Assembly (NCBI GenBank): GCA_027604005.1
Contig: JADGJT010000020.1
Location: 8,675-72,674, forward strand
Reading direction: 5' to 3'
DNA length: 64,000 nt
Source of the DNA: Dinochytrium kinnereticum
Lineage: Eukaryota > Chytridiomycota > Chytridiomycetes > Chytridiales > Chytridiaceae
Made by a program: the position numbers and the translations under genes. The notes under the pieces were generated by a model. That model searched no databases. It was not told the DNA's origin and saw nothing but the letters and a program-made list of their open reading frames with translations. Of the stretch, positions 21,388-35,739 are shown piece after piece. Every line of letters starts with the position of its first letter. The first letter of the stretch is position 1.

Positions 21388-23222
21388 ATGGCCCCCATCG
21401 GAGTGAGTAGCCGACTGCACCCCTTCCCTCCCCATCCAGCACACTCATGCACATACAATCACGCACCGCTTCGTCTTCACCATCTCCGTCTGCCTCGACT
21501 GCACGCTCACACATTCATGTCCACAGAAAATCTGGTCTTACCCCAACAACCCCCGCGTCGCCAAGTCGCTCATCGCCGCAAAGTACAACGGCCTTGAGGT
21601 CGAGGTCGCCGATGTCCAGATTGGCGTCACCAACAAGGTGAGCTTTTGAATCCCCAGTTTCTCCTTCCCAGCACGATGCTTACCTGCTGGATCATATCAG
21701 ACCCCCGAGTTCTTGAAGAAGTTCCCCCTCGGCAAGGTCCCCGTCTTCGAGTCTGCTGACGGCTTTACTCTCTACGAGAGCAACGCCATCGCCTACTACG
21801 GTAAGAATATTGTCCTGATCTGTTCCCTCTTGCTCTGGTGCTGTAAAATGATGTTTGTCAGCCATACAGTTATCCCTGACGGAAGTTCCTTGTCGATACA
21901 CATACATTTTTGACCTGATTACACACCTTACGAGCCCTCTTCGTTGGCTTCATTACCTTTGCTTACGCGAATCCTGCTAATATTTTACGTTAACAGTTGC
22001 CGCATCCAAGGCCAACTCCCAGCTCCTCGGTGCTAACGTCAAGGAGGCTGCCAAGATCCAGCAGTTCATTGCTCTCGCTGACAACGAGCTCTCCCCCGCT
22101 CACGCTACCTGGATCTTCCCCATCCTCGGCTGGATCCCCGTCAACGAGCAGAACACCAAGAAGGCCATCGAGGACACCAAAAAGGTCTTGGATGTGTTGA
22201 ACAAGCATCTCCTCTCCAAGACTTTCCTTGTTGGCGAGAGCATCACCCTTGCCGACATTGCCGTCGTCACCGCCCTTCTCAACTTCTACCGCCTCGTCTT
22301 CGACCCTGCGTTCCGTGCTCCGTACAAGAACGTCAACCGTTGGTTCATCACCTGCATCAACCAGCCCTTCTTCAAGGAGGTCATTGGTGAGGTTGCCCTC
22401 TGCGAGAAGGCTAAGGTCGCTGAGCGTGAGTTGAACTCAGATTTATTACCATTTTCTAATTCTTTTCTTTTAGCCCCTAAGGCTCGTGAGGCCTCTGCCA
22501 AGAAGGAGGCTGCTCCTAAAAAGGACGCCCCTAAGAAGGAGGAGAAGCCTAAGGAGGCCCCGAAGAAGGCGAAGAAGGAGGACGACGAGGAGGAGGAGGA
22601 GAGCTTCGCTGACGAGAAGCCCAAGGCGAAGAACCCCTTGGACCTCCTCCCTAAGTCTTCCTTTGTCCTTGACGAATGGAAGCGTTTCTACTCCAACAAT
22701 GACACACGCCCCACCGCCATCAACTGGTTCTGGGAGCACTACGACGCTGCTGGCTACTCGATCTACCGTGTGGACTACAAGTACAACAGCGAGCTTACCA
22801 TGGTAAGGAAGCATTAGTCCTCTTCATTTCCCCCTTTCTTACTCTATCTCCTTTTTTCAGACCTTCATGTCCTCCAACTTGGTCGGTGGATTCTTCCAAC
22901 GTCTGGAGTCTGCCAGGAAATAGTGAGTTATACTAGACAACCTTCTGTTCAACGCGGATTTATGCTGACGCATTTTTTCATCAGCGCCTTTGGTTCCCTC
23001 TGCATTTTGGGTGAGGACAAGAAGAACCAGATCTCTGGTTACTTCGTTTTCCGTGGTGACGGTATCCCCTTCGAGGTCTCCGACTGCGCCGACTTCGAGT
23101 CCTACAACTTTGTTAAGGTTAACCACACCGACGCGAAGTTCCGTGAGCTCTTTGCCGCCTACCTTGCCTGGGACGATGTCATTGAGGGCAAGAAGTTCGC
23201 TGATGGCAAGGTCTTTAAGTAA
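21388..23222 (+). CDS. TEF4: Translation elongation factor eEF1B gamma subunit
   Basis: Structural subunit of the eEF1B guanine-exchange complex that recharges eEF1A with GTP. The first exon is only 15 nt (MAPIG); after an intron the protein runs [20 protein letters not shown]. The N-terminal half is a glutathione-transferase fold ([47 protein letters not shown]). A Lys/Ala/Pro-rich linker of KKEAPKK-type repeats follows (about 22475-22630). The C-terminal EF1G domain starts [20 protein letters not shown] and includes [20 protein letters not shown] and [19 protein letters not shown], ending at 23222. About six exons; codon choice looks more C-rich at third positions than in neighbouring genes, as expected for high expression. 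TEF3/CAM1 naming also exists; the symbol follows one yeast paralogue. Confidence 0.97.
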
Positions 23223-23282
23223 ACGTGCTCTGCCGATACCATGCAGTTACCGGACGCAGCAGCCGTCCAATGTCTTTCGCCC

Positions 23283-23288
23283 AATAAA
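23283..23288 (+). terminator. AATAAA polyadenylation signal of eEF1B-gamma
   Basis: AATAAA lies 60 nt after the eEF1B-gamma stop codon and about 105 nt before the ATG of the next gene, the usual position for a poly(A) signal. Confidence 0.55.
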
Positions 23289-23393
23289 CGCGCCTCTTTG
23301 TTTTTAGCAAATCCAACACAGTGCCCATATTCTTATTCGTAAAATCTACGCACTTTATCTCCCTGAGATATTCAAAAATAATTTCAGTTCAAC

Positions 23394-26300
23394 ATGTCGT
23401 TCTTGGGCACCATTGGGAACATAGCGACATCGGCCGTCTCAAGAGCCCTCGGAAAGGAGACGCTGAACCTGCCTTTCACCATCGGAGAGCCCATCCTTGA
23501 GCAGGATCCCGGATCGTACTGGACTGTACACAGGGGAACAAAGAAGGTGGATTATTGACTCTGGCTGTTGTTATCTGTGGGAACAGTCACACTGAAGACA
23601 TCATCCGTCCCCTTCCAAAGGACGACAACGCACCCGTCAGCGTCTTTTTGTTCGACTGCGTCAAGCATAAGGACAGGCTGCCCCTCGCTCGGAATGCGTT
23701 GAAGAGATTCAAGACATTGAGACATCCGGATCTGCTCAAGTTTATTGACGGGGGAGAGGTTTGAGGTCAAGGCAAACGTGGGAGCTGTTGACAAGCTCAT
23801 TTAGACCGATGCTCAGATCGTGATCGGGACGGAGCCTGTTAAGCCGCTGAGAACGCAGCTGAACGATGAGGTTAACCCGAATTTCATTGCATGGGGGCTT
23901 TACAAGACTGCGGTGAGTTGGGAGCCGTTTATATTATTTGGTTTTTGATCTGACCGAGGCGTTTATGTTTTTTCTTTCGTCTCGGCAGAGCGCTCTCAAG
24001 TTTATTAATCAGGACTGTTCCCTTGCTCACGGCAATGTTCGGATTTCATCCATCTACACAACCAAAGCTGGGGAATGGAGGTCGGGAATGTCATGTTTTT
24101 TGTTTTGTTTATTTACTCTTCTCAACTTAAAGGCTATGCGGATTCGAGCTGTTAGGATCACTGAAGGAAGAGAGCAACATATTGTACGAGTGGGGACCAC
24201 GGATCATCGAATCAAAATACGCTCCACCGGAACTCACCAGTTCAAACTGGTTCTCAGCACAAGGGTGAGCCCTTCTCCCCACCCAATAGCAACATACTTT
24301 TGAATGAATCTCGCGAAACCATTGTTTCCTCACACTTGTTTTAAAAAGAAACCCCGTCACCGCCATCGATGCGTGGGCTTACGCGTGCCTTATCTATGAA
24401 ATCTTTAATGGGCCTCTTTCACGGCGTGAGGAGATGTCACGGATAGGGGCTATTCCAAAGGTTTGCAGAGAATCTTGTTTCAAAACTCATGCTGATGCTG
24501 GTTTTTTTTTTTTTTTTTTTGATGACTTGTTATTTCTTTTCAGCCATTGGCCTCTATTTATCGTGGGCTATGCAACCCGAATCCTAAGCTTCGACAAAAT
24601 TTTGCGGATCTGTTGGAACAGGGGCAGCAGCATAACGGGTATTTTTTCAGTGACTTCATTAAGGCTAGCGTCTTCTTGGAACAGATATCCGTAAAGGATT
24701 CGCATGAAAAGGAACAGTTCTTAAAGTTTGTATTCATCTGTTATTGCTTTTGTACTGTAATTTTCACTGACTAGTGATGTTCTTCCCATCCTCCCAGAAA
24801 TCTTGGAAATTCTTTGGACAGCTTCCCTGCGGATTACTGCATGTATAAGATTCTGGTTAGCTTTTCATCCTCTGGCTATTGCCTCGTCCTCTCTTTTTGT
24901 TATCGTTCTATAACGAAGACTTTTACTCATTCTTATTCTTTCGACGCTGGTGCGTTTAGCCGGAACTGATCAACGCGATTGAATTTGGTGGCGCTTCTGC
25001 GAAAACTCTCAACCTTATCACAAAAGTTGGGGAACGGCTGACCCCGGAAGAGTACGAAACCATGATCGTCCCTTGCATAATTCGTCTTTTTTCTTCCCCG
25101 GATCGGGCGATGAGGGTTACGTTGTGTGAGAATTTGGGGACATTTGGCCAGCATATTAGCAACAAATTGGCGAATGAAAAAATCTTTCCGAACATTGTAG
25201 GTTGTTCGTCCCTTAGAGGATTTGATGAATATCAAGAGGCTGACAGGGAGGGTTTTTTTTGTTTCTTGATAGGCAACTGGATTTATGGACACGAGTGCTG
25301 TTGTGAGAGAGAGCACTTTAAAGGCGGTTCTTGTTATTATTCCAAAGGTACTGATAAGCCTTTGATTTGGGTCATGCTTAACGATACAAAAGCTTAGCGA
25401 GAGAATTATCAATAATGATCTTTTGAGATTCCTTGCAAAGCTCCAAACGGATGAAGAGGCCGGAATTCGAGCGGTAATTCTAATGACCATTTCAAAGCAA
25501 CCACACACTCATCTGGAGCTTATTTAGAATACCACTATCTGTCTTGGAAAGCTCAGCAAATTCTTAAACGACGCGGTAAGTGGAAATAACCATCAAATTA
25601 ACCAGGCGAATCTCATTAATATATGAAAGACCAAAAAACGTGTGCTCATCCCAGCCTTTACTCGAAGCCTTCACGATCCGTTCCCGCCGGCGAGGAACGC
25701 GGGGTTGTTGGCGTTTGCTGCTACGTCTGATTGCTACGAGCCTGAAGATATCGCAAAGAAGGTCATCCCTGCCACTAGCTTCCTGTTGATCGATCCTGAA
25801 AAGTAGGCATTCATAAGTTTGCTGCTGGATTCTTTTGAAGAGATTCTGACGAAAAAGTCTTATACAGGTCTGTCCGCAACCAGGCTTTTAAAAACCTGGA
25901 TGTGTTCGTCAAGCGAATGGAAAAGCACGCCCAATCAATCGTAAGCTCCCCTTTCCCCGTTCGAAGCTCTAACCAAACCAAAAACTGTATGTATTTTTTT
26001 TTTTTTTTTTTTGTAGCCTGAAGTCGTCCCAGAAAACACGTCCTCGTCCTCGCCCAGCCGACAACCCGAAAAGACTGACGCCTCCTCCGACGGTTGGGCA
26101 GGCTGGGCGATGGGCGCCATATCAACGCGACTCGTGGGGGCTGCCACAAGTGGCCCGTTATCACCCACAACCATCCCTGCGAAACCTGATGCACCATCAT
26201 CACCGTCAAGGAAAGCTCAGACGACCGAGGAGAGATTTGCGCCGCCTACGGCTGTGAGGGAAGCTTCGCGACAGACGTTTTCGACGGTGGGGAGTGATGG

Positions 26301-26788
26301 CGGTGGTGGGTGGGATGACGAGCAGGATGAGTGGGGGAAGGCGGATGATGTGAGATTTCTCAACTCTGTTTTTCTCGCTTTTGCTCGCCTCTAATGACTC
26401 ACCTATTTTGTATGCTTTTCGTGTTTTGCGCCAACAGTGGGCACCATCGAAACAAACCCCGATCAGCAGCCCTAACCCGCCTCCAAAACAACCCGTCATG
26501 AGCAATCCCCCCTCCTTTTCTCGTCAATCCAGTTTCACGCCCAGCCGAAAATCTAATGATTGGGATTCATGGGGTGACAATAATAATGATTCTTGGGAGA
26601 CTAAATCTGGCTCTGTTGGAAGTCCAAAGTCATCGTCGGGTGCTGCTAAGACGCCTCAAAGTCCTGTTGTTGGAGGGGATGGAGATGATCGGGAGGCGGC
26701 GAGGAAGGCTAAGAAGGAGCAGTTGGCGGCGTTGAGGGAGCAGAAGAAGGCGGCGTTGGCTGCAAAGAAGCTTGCGCAGGGGAATTGA
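23394..26788 (+). CDS. CEX1: SCYL1/Cex1-type pseudokinase with HEAT repeats
   Basis: Scyl1/Cex1 family protein, linked to tRNA nuclear export and COPI/Golgi traffic. ATG 23394 starts MSFLGTIGNIATSAVSRALG, then a degenerate kinase domain: EPILEQDPGSYWTVHRGTKK, VSVFLFDCVKHKDRLPLARN, and LAHGNVRISSIYTT where an active kinase would have its HRD loop; I see no DFG. HEAT-like repeats follow (about 24960-25900: EYETMIVPCIIRLFSSPDRA, MRVTLCENLGTFGQHI, RNAGLLAFAATSD, VRNQAFKNLDVFVKRM). The C-terminal third is Ser/Pro-rich with repeated Trp/Asp motifs (DGWAGWAMGAI, GWDDEQDEWGK, DWDSWGDNN) and ends in a Lys/Ala helix (EQLAALREQKKAALAAKKL), stop at 26786-26788. At least a dozen introns, two with acceptors behind runs of 19 or more T (24502-24520; about 25992-26013). 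Loss of catalytic motifs is typical of the family. Confidence 0.93.
24502..24520. repeat. Poly(T) run of about 19 nt inside a SCYL1 intron
   Basis: Homopolymer T run lying between a donor near 24461 and the acceptor at about 24543. It may serve as an extended polypyrimidine tract. A similar run of about 21 T lies at 25992-26013 before another acceptor of the same gene. Confidence 0.7.
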
Positions 26789-27033
26789 TAAACGGCTGTG
26801 TGCTTTACCCATTTTTTTGTTGTTGTTTTTTTGATGGGGGACTGTTAGATTATTTTTTTTTGTTTGAATGGTGTTTTGTTTTGTTCTATTATTGTTTTCA
26901 TTTTCTTGCTTTAATCGTTGGCGTTGTTTTGTTGGCAAGCGATACACCCCTTTTTATATCTCATCAATAATAAAGGAGAACCCCAATCTTGGCTTCATAG
27001 AGCACAGCAATAAAATAATAAAAGAACAAAACC

Positions 27034-30616
<3,583 letters not shown>

Positions 30617-31171
30617 TGCTCGTTCACCTGTTACTTTTTTTTTTTTTGCTCGTCCAGAACTGACACTTGGGAATGACAATTCTGGACAAATGATGCTCTT
30701 GGATGCGCGCTACTGTGGCCGATTGCGCGCTGAATGCACCTGATGCACAGCATGATTCGCTGCGAATAAGCGCAGGAGGGGCCAGTGCTGGTTGCGATAC
30801 CCATCCGCTGCGGCTGCACACACCCCCCGACCTGCAGCATCAATGCCATTGAATTCCACGCATTTCTCCACGCAGCGCCATGCACGCTCCAGCGGCGAGG
30901 ATCAAGTTCTCTCAGCTGAGCAGCAGCAGCAGCAGCGGCAAAAGAGCAGCAGCAAAGCTCGCCTTGAATGATGAATGATGGTGATTCCTACGTTTTTTTC
31001 ACTTTCTTCAAAAAAATTCAGCTTCAAAAGTAGATTTGAATCCCATCGTCCAAGGTGTATTTCTCAGCTGTTCGCATCGGCCGCCTCCCTCCTCCAAACG
31101 CTAGCCTGCGACGAGCGTTCTCCCATCTGCAACCATCCGTCAGGCACTCTTATCCACCTCCATCACGAAGC
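30617..31171. promoter_or_regulatory. Divergent upstream region of TRM4 and IleRS
   Basis: A 555 bp gap between two genes transcribed away from each other. It holds a T-run (about 30636-30648), GC-rich sequence, and an interrupted CAG/GCA trinucleotide tract at about 30916-30957. Frames here are short and show no conserved-looking protein. A promoter role for both genes is inferred. Confidence 0.45.
30916..30957. repeat. CAG/GCA trinucleotide tract, interrupted
   Basis: Direct reading shows six or so consecutive CAG units, one CGG interruption, an AAAGAG break and further CAG units. It is non-coding in my model, about 215-255 bp upstream of the IleRS start codon. Confidence 0.7.
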
Positions 31172-34100
31172 ATGGATTCACAGATCCCAGAAGGTGAGGA
31201 CACTGTGGGTTGGGCGGGCTAGCGGCATGCAGGGCTGATCTCTGCCCCCCATCCAACATCATCTTGCCGTTGCTTGATTTGATGCATGGCCGATCTTGGC
31301 GCATTCCTTTCTTACCTTTCTGATCATCCACCACACATGCAGTGCCTGCGCACATCAACTTTGTCGAGGAAGAGCACAAGGTCCTTGGCTTCTGGAAGGA
31401 CATTGATGCTTTCAAGACCTCGTTGAAGCAGTCGGAAGGAAAGAAGCCCTATTCCTTCTACGACGGTCCTCCATTCGCCACAGGTCTTCCCCACTACGGC
31501 CATCTTCTTGCTGGAACCATCAAGGTAGGAGCAAACATCTTGCATAAGATAAATTGATCTGAATGTGTCTGAAAACCAATAAAAGGACGTCGTGACGCGA
31601 TACGCCCATCAAACTGGACATCATGTCGAGAGACGATTCGGTTGGGATTGCCATGGTCTTCCTATTGAGCATGAAATTGACAAAAAGCTTGGGATCAAGA
31701 GCCCCGATGATGTCGCGAAGATGGGTATCAAGGCATACAACGCTGAGTGCCGTGCCATTGTCATGAAGTACTCGTCCGAGTGGGAGACCACTGTCACTCG
31801 TATTGGTCGTTGGATTGACTTTAAGAACGACTACAAAACTCTCAACACTCCCTTTATGGAGTCAGTTTGGTGGGTCTTTAAGGAGCTCTACGCCAAGGGC
31901 CAGATCTACAAGGGTTTCAGCGTCAGTGTCATGTCGTTCACTCGGCGCCTCATTTTTGCTCACATTCAATGTAGATTATGCCTTACTCCACGGCATGCAC
32001 AACGCCTATGTCGAACTTTGAGGCCAATTCGAACTTTAAGGACGTAAACGACCCCTCTGGTACACTGGATGCAGACTTCTTTTTTTAACTCAACTTTAGT
32101 CGTCGTATCTTTCCCCCTCGTTAGCGATCCTAGCGTCTCGTTCCTTGCCTGGACAACCACCCCTTGGACCCTTCCTAGTAACTTAGCACTTTGCGTGAAC
32201 CCCACCTATGAGTACGCTAAGATCCGTGACGAGGAAAGCGGCAGCGTTTGGATCTTACTACTTTCTCGTTTGGAGATGCTCTACAAAGACCCCAAAAAGG
32301 CAAAATACACTATCTTGGAAAAGTTCCTTGGTTCGACTTTAAAGGGCATGGAGTACGAGCCTTTATATAACTTCTTCAGCGAGGTTGGGCTAAATTTTCT
32401 GTGATGCTTGTTTTGATTATTAACTGAGTTGGTTAACAGCGCCGCAAGAATGGTGCATTCACCGTAATGACCGATACATATGTTACCGATGACAGTGGTA
32501 CTGGGATCGTTCACTGCGCTCCGGCATTTGGTGAAGACGATTACCGAGTTTGCCGCGACCACGGTATTGTGTCTGGCGAGGACGTCCCTTGCCCCATCGA
32601 TGCTGCTGGTAACTTTACCAGCGAAGTTACCGACTACGTTGGCATGTACATAAAGGACGCCGATAAGGTCATTCAGAAAGACTTGAAGGGTCGTGGACGA
32701 TTGATCCGTCAGTCTCAATTCATGCACAGCTATCCGTTCTGCTGGAGGTCTGACACTCCCCTTATCTACCGTGCTGTTCCTTCGTGGTTTGTGCGTGTGA
32801 CGAACATCAAGGACCAATTGTTGAAGAACAACTCCTCGACTCTCTGGGTCCCTGATTTTGTGAAGGAGAAGAGATTCGCTAACTGGCTTGAGAATGGTCG
32901 CGATTGGAATATCTCGCGTAACCGTTACTGGGGAACCCCTATCCCCCTCTGGATCAGTGACGACGGTGAAGAGGTATAAAACAAAAAAGACCCCTCCCCG
33001 CGCAACCTTCGCATCATTTTGCTAAATGAAACTTCGTTTTAGATGGTCTGCGTTGGATCTGTTCAAGAACTTGAGGAACTCACTGGTGTGAAGGGCATCA
33101 CTGACCTTCACCGTGATAGCATTGACCACCTCACTATCCCCTCAAAGCAAGGAAAGGGTGTCTTGAAGAGAACTACTGAGGTTTTGGATTGCTGGTTTGA
33201 GTCTGGTAGCATGCCTTTCGCGCAGCAGCATTATCCCTTTGAGAACGCGGATAAGTTTAAGGGCGTCTTCCCTGCTGATTTCATTGCTGAGGGTCTTGAC
33301 CAGACTCGTGGGTGGTTCTACACCCTTTTGGTTCTTTCCACTCATTTGTTTGACTGCGCTCCTTGGAAGAACCTTATCGTCAACGGATTGGTTCTGGCAA
33401 GGTTAGTGCCTGCTGACTGTTGTTGTTTTTTTTTGCGTTATTTGTCTGACTCCTCGTGTAATTTTGCAGCGATGGAAAGAAGATGAGCAAGAGCAAGAAG
33501 AACTACCCAGACCCCAACCTAATCTTAGAGCAGTACGGAGCCGACACGTTAAGGCTTTACATGCTGAACTCTCCGTGTGTCCGTGCTGAGCCTCTTCGAT
33601 TCGACGAGAAAGGATTAAAGGCTTTGACTGCCTCCGTTTTCCTCCCATGGTACAATGCCTACCGATTCTTCTTCGCCCAGGTTGCTCTTCTTAAGAAGGT
33701 TTGTAGCGCTTAGGGCTGTCTTAGGGTTGATGATAGAGTTATGGCGTTCTCTTTTTTCTAAAGGGGTTATTATAGGAACATGACTTCAACTTCAAGTACA
33801 ACGCTACCGCGGAAATCAAATTTGATAACGTTATGGACCAGTGGATTCTTGCATCGACTCAGAGCCTTATAAAGTTTGTCGGGCAGGAGATGGCTGGTAT
33901 GTGTACAACTTAGCTATAGTTTCTTGGCATAGAGGGAGCTGAATCGCCTTCGCTAACGGCTTCCCTTAACTTTACTAGCCTACCGTCTGTACACTGTTGT
34001 TCCTAGACTTCTTCTACTCATCGAGGACCTAACAAACTGGTATATTCGTTTCAACCGTAAGCGTTTGAAGGGTGAGAACGGTCTTGAGGATGCTGCAAAG

Positions 34101-35323
34101 GCTCTCAACACCTTGTTTGAAGTGCTCTTCACTTTGACCAAGATGATGGTAAGTGTTATGGTTTATGTAAAGGATGGTTTTAAAATTATTATTTTTTCTA
34201 TTTTGCGTGAAACTAATGAGTTTTGTTATCCTTTTGCTCATCATAGGCCCCCTACACCCCTTTCATTTGCGAGACCATGTATCAGAACCTGAAGACATGC
34301 CTTCCCCTCAGCACCGAGGACGACCGGTCCATCCACTTCCTGATGTTCCCCGAAGTGAAGACCCAGTACTTCAACGACGACGTTGAGCGTGCCATCGGCC
34401 GCATGCGACAAGTCATTGAAGCTGGTCGTAATATTCGTGAGAAGCGCACCCTCTCTCTGAAGACCCCCCTTCGTGAAGTTATTGTCATCAATCCTGACCC
34501 TCAGTTCGCTGAGGACGTTAAGCTTCTTGAATCTTACATCGTTGAGGAGTTGAACGTTAAGACCGTGACAGTTACGGCTGATGAGAAGAAGTATGGTGTT
34601 AGGTATGAGCTCAAACCTGATCATAAGGTTTTGGGGATGAGGCTTGGGAAGGAGTATGCTAAGGTTAGAAAGGCTTTGGGGGCTTTGACTCCGGAGCAGG
34701 TGAACCAATACGTTGAGAAGAGCACGCTTAAGCTTGAAGGTGTTGAGCTCATCCAAAACGATTTGGAGGTAAGAAACCACCCTTCTCTCCTCCTTTAGTT
34801 TTCTTTTTAACAACCTTTTCGTTGAAATAGATTCTCCGTCTATTTGACAACTCAACATCCACTGGCTCTCAATACGAAGCGACCTCCCAAACTGGTGTTC
34901 TCGTCATCCTTGACGTGGCTGTTGACGAATCTCTCACTCTTGAGAAGTATGGCAGAGAGATCGTGAACCGTGCTCAGAGGCTTCGTAAGAAGGCTGGGTT
35001 GCAACCCACCGATGATATCCATTACTTTTACAGGATCGTTACGGACGCTGATGGTGTGCTTAAGAAGGCTATTGAGACGCAAACCGATTACCTTTGCAAG
35101 AGTTTGAAGGGGAGGTTCGAAGTGGTCGAGAATGCCCCTGCGGCAGGTGTTGTTGTTGTTGAGGAGGAGCAGGAGGTGTGTAGATTTTCTTTTTTTTTCT
35201 TCCTTGTGATGAATTTCACGTTAGTCAGTTTGTTGTCTTTTTTTTTCTCTCTTTCTAACTGACTAAAATTTTAAATTGTAGATTGATGACAGCCGCATCG
35301 TGTTAAGGTTGATCCGCGGTTAA
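31172..35323 (+). CDS. ILS1: Isoleucyl-tRNA synthetase, cytosolic
   Basis: Class I synthetase charging tRNA-Ile in the cytosol. ATG 31172 begins MDSQIPE; an intron follows, then [20 protein letters not shown]. The class I signature appears as [17 protein letters not shown] (HIGH equivalent, about 31460-31525), then [19 protein letters not shown]. The editing (CP1) domain includes [20 protein letters not shown] and [20 protein letters not shown]. The second catalytic motif is [17 protein letters not shown] near 33470-33520. An anticodon-binding domain follows, with a C-terminal extension ([37 protein letters not shown]) and final exon [13 protein letters not shown], stop 35321-35323. Roughly ten introns; total about 1,070 residues, normal for the eukaryotic cytosolic enzyme. 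No mitochondrial presequence is seen. Confidence 0.96.
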
Positions 35324-35739
35324 GTTGCAGAGCTCCATTAATTTCCGCTCTTATTTTTGTTTCCTTCCTTTCTCGATCACGCCCAGCTGTGGCGTTTCTT
35401 GTTTTGATTGTACCCCTCTTTTACTCTCTTTCTCTGTATTAGACTCTTTTCTTTTTTGATGCTATATGTTCCTTTGTCTTGAAAGGCGCCTAGCCAATAA
35501 ATAATAAAAAAAAAGAATTGGATGTTTACTTCAGGTTTTTAATAGTCTTCGTTGAAAGAGAGGAAGGAAAAAAATATAAAAATAGGCCATGGCGCAGATG
35601 CCATCCAGGAGTAATCAAAAAACGAACAACCAGCGATAGACGTCGTGTTGACAAGGGTCAAAAGTGATCTTGGGAAAAAGTAAAAAAGAAAAGGGACGGC
35701 ATAAAATGCTAAAAGAACAACTCCACGACGTAAAGTATT
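35324..35739. other. Intergenic region between convergent IleRS and aromatic hydroxylase
   Basis: 416 bp between two stops. It is T-rich just after IleRS, with AATAAA at 35496-35501, then A-rich toward the leftward gene, as expected for two facing 3' UTRs. No gene is seen. Confidence 0.6.
35496..35501 (+). terminator. AATAAA polyadenylation signal of IleRS
   Basis: AATAAA followed at once by AATAAAA-type sequence, about 173 nt downstream of the IleRS stop codon. Position and composition fit a poly(A) signal. Confidence 0.5.

Noticed and set aside
21388..22440. A separate glutathione S-transferase gene
   Set aside because: The GST fold runs in frame through a Lys/Pro linker into the EF1G domain, so it is the N-terminal half of eEF1B-gamma.
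23394..24480. An active protein kinase
   Set aside because: The HRD and DFG motifs are not visible and the HEAT repeats that follow mark the SCYL pseudokinase family.
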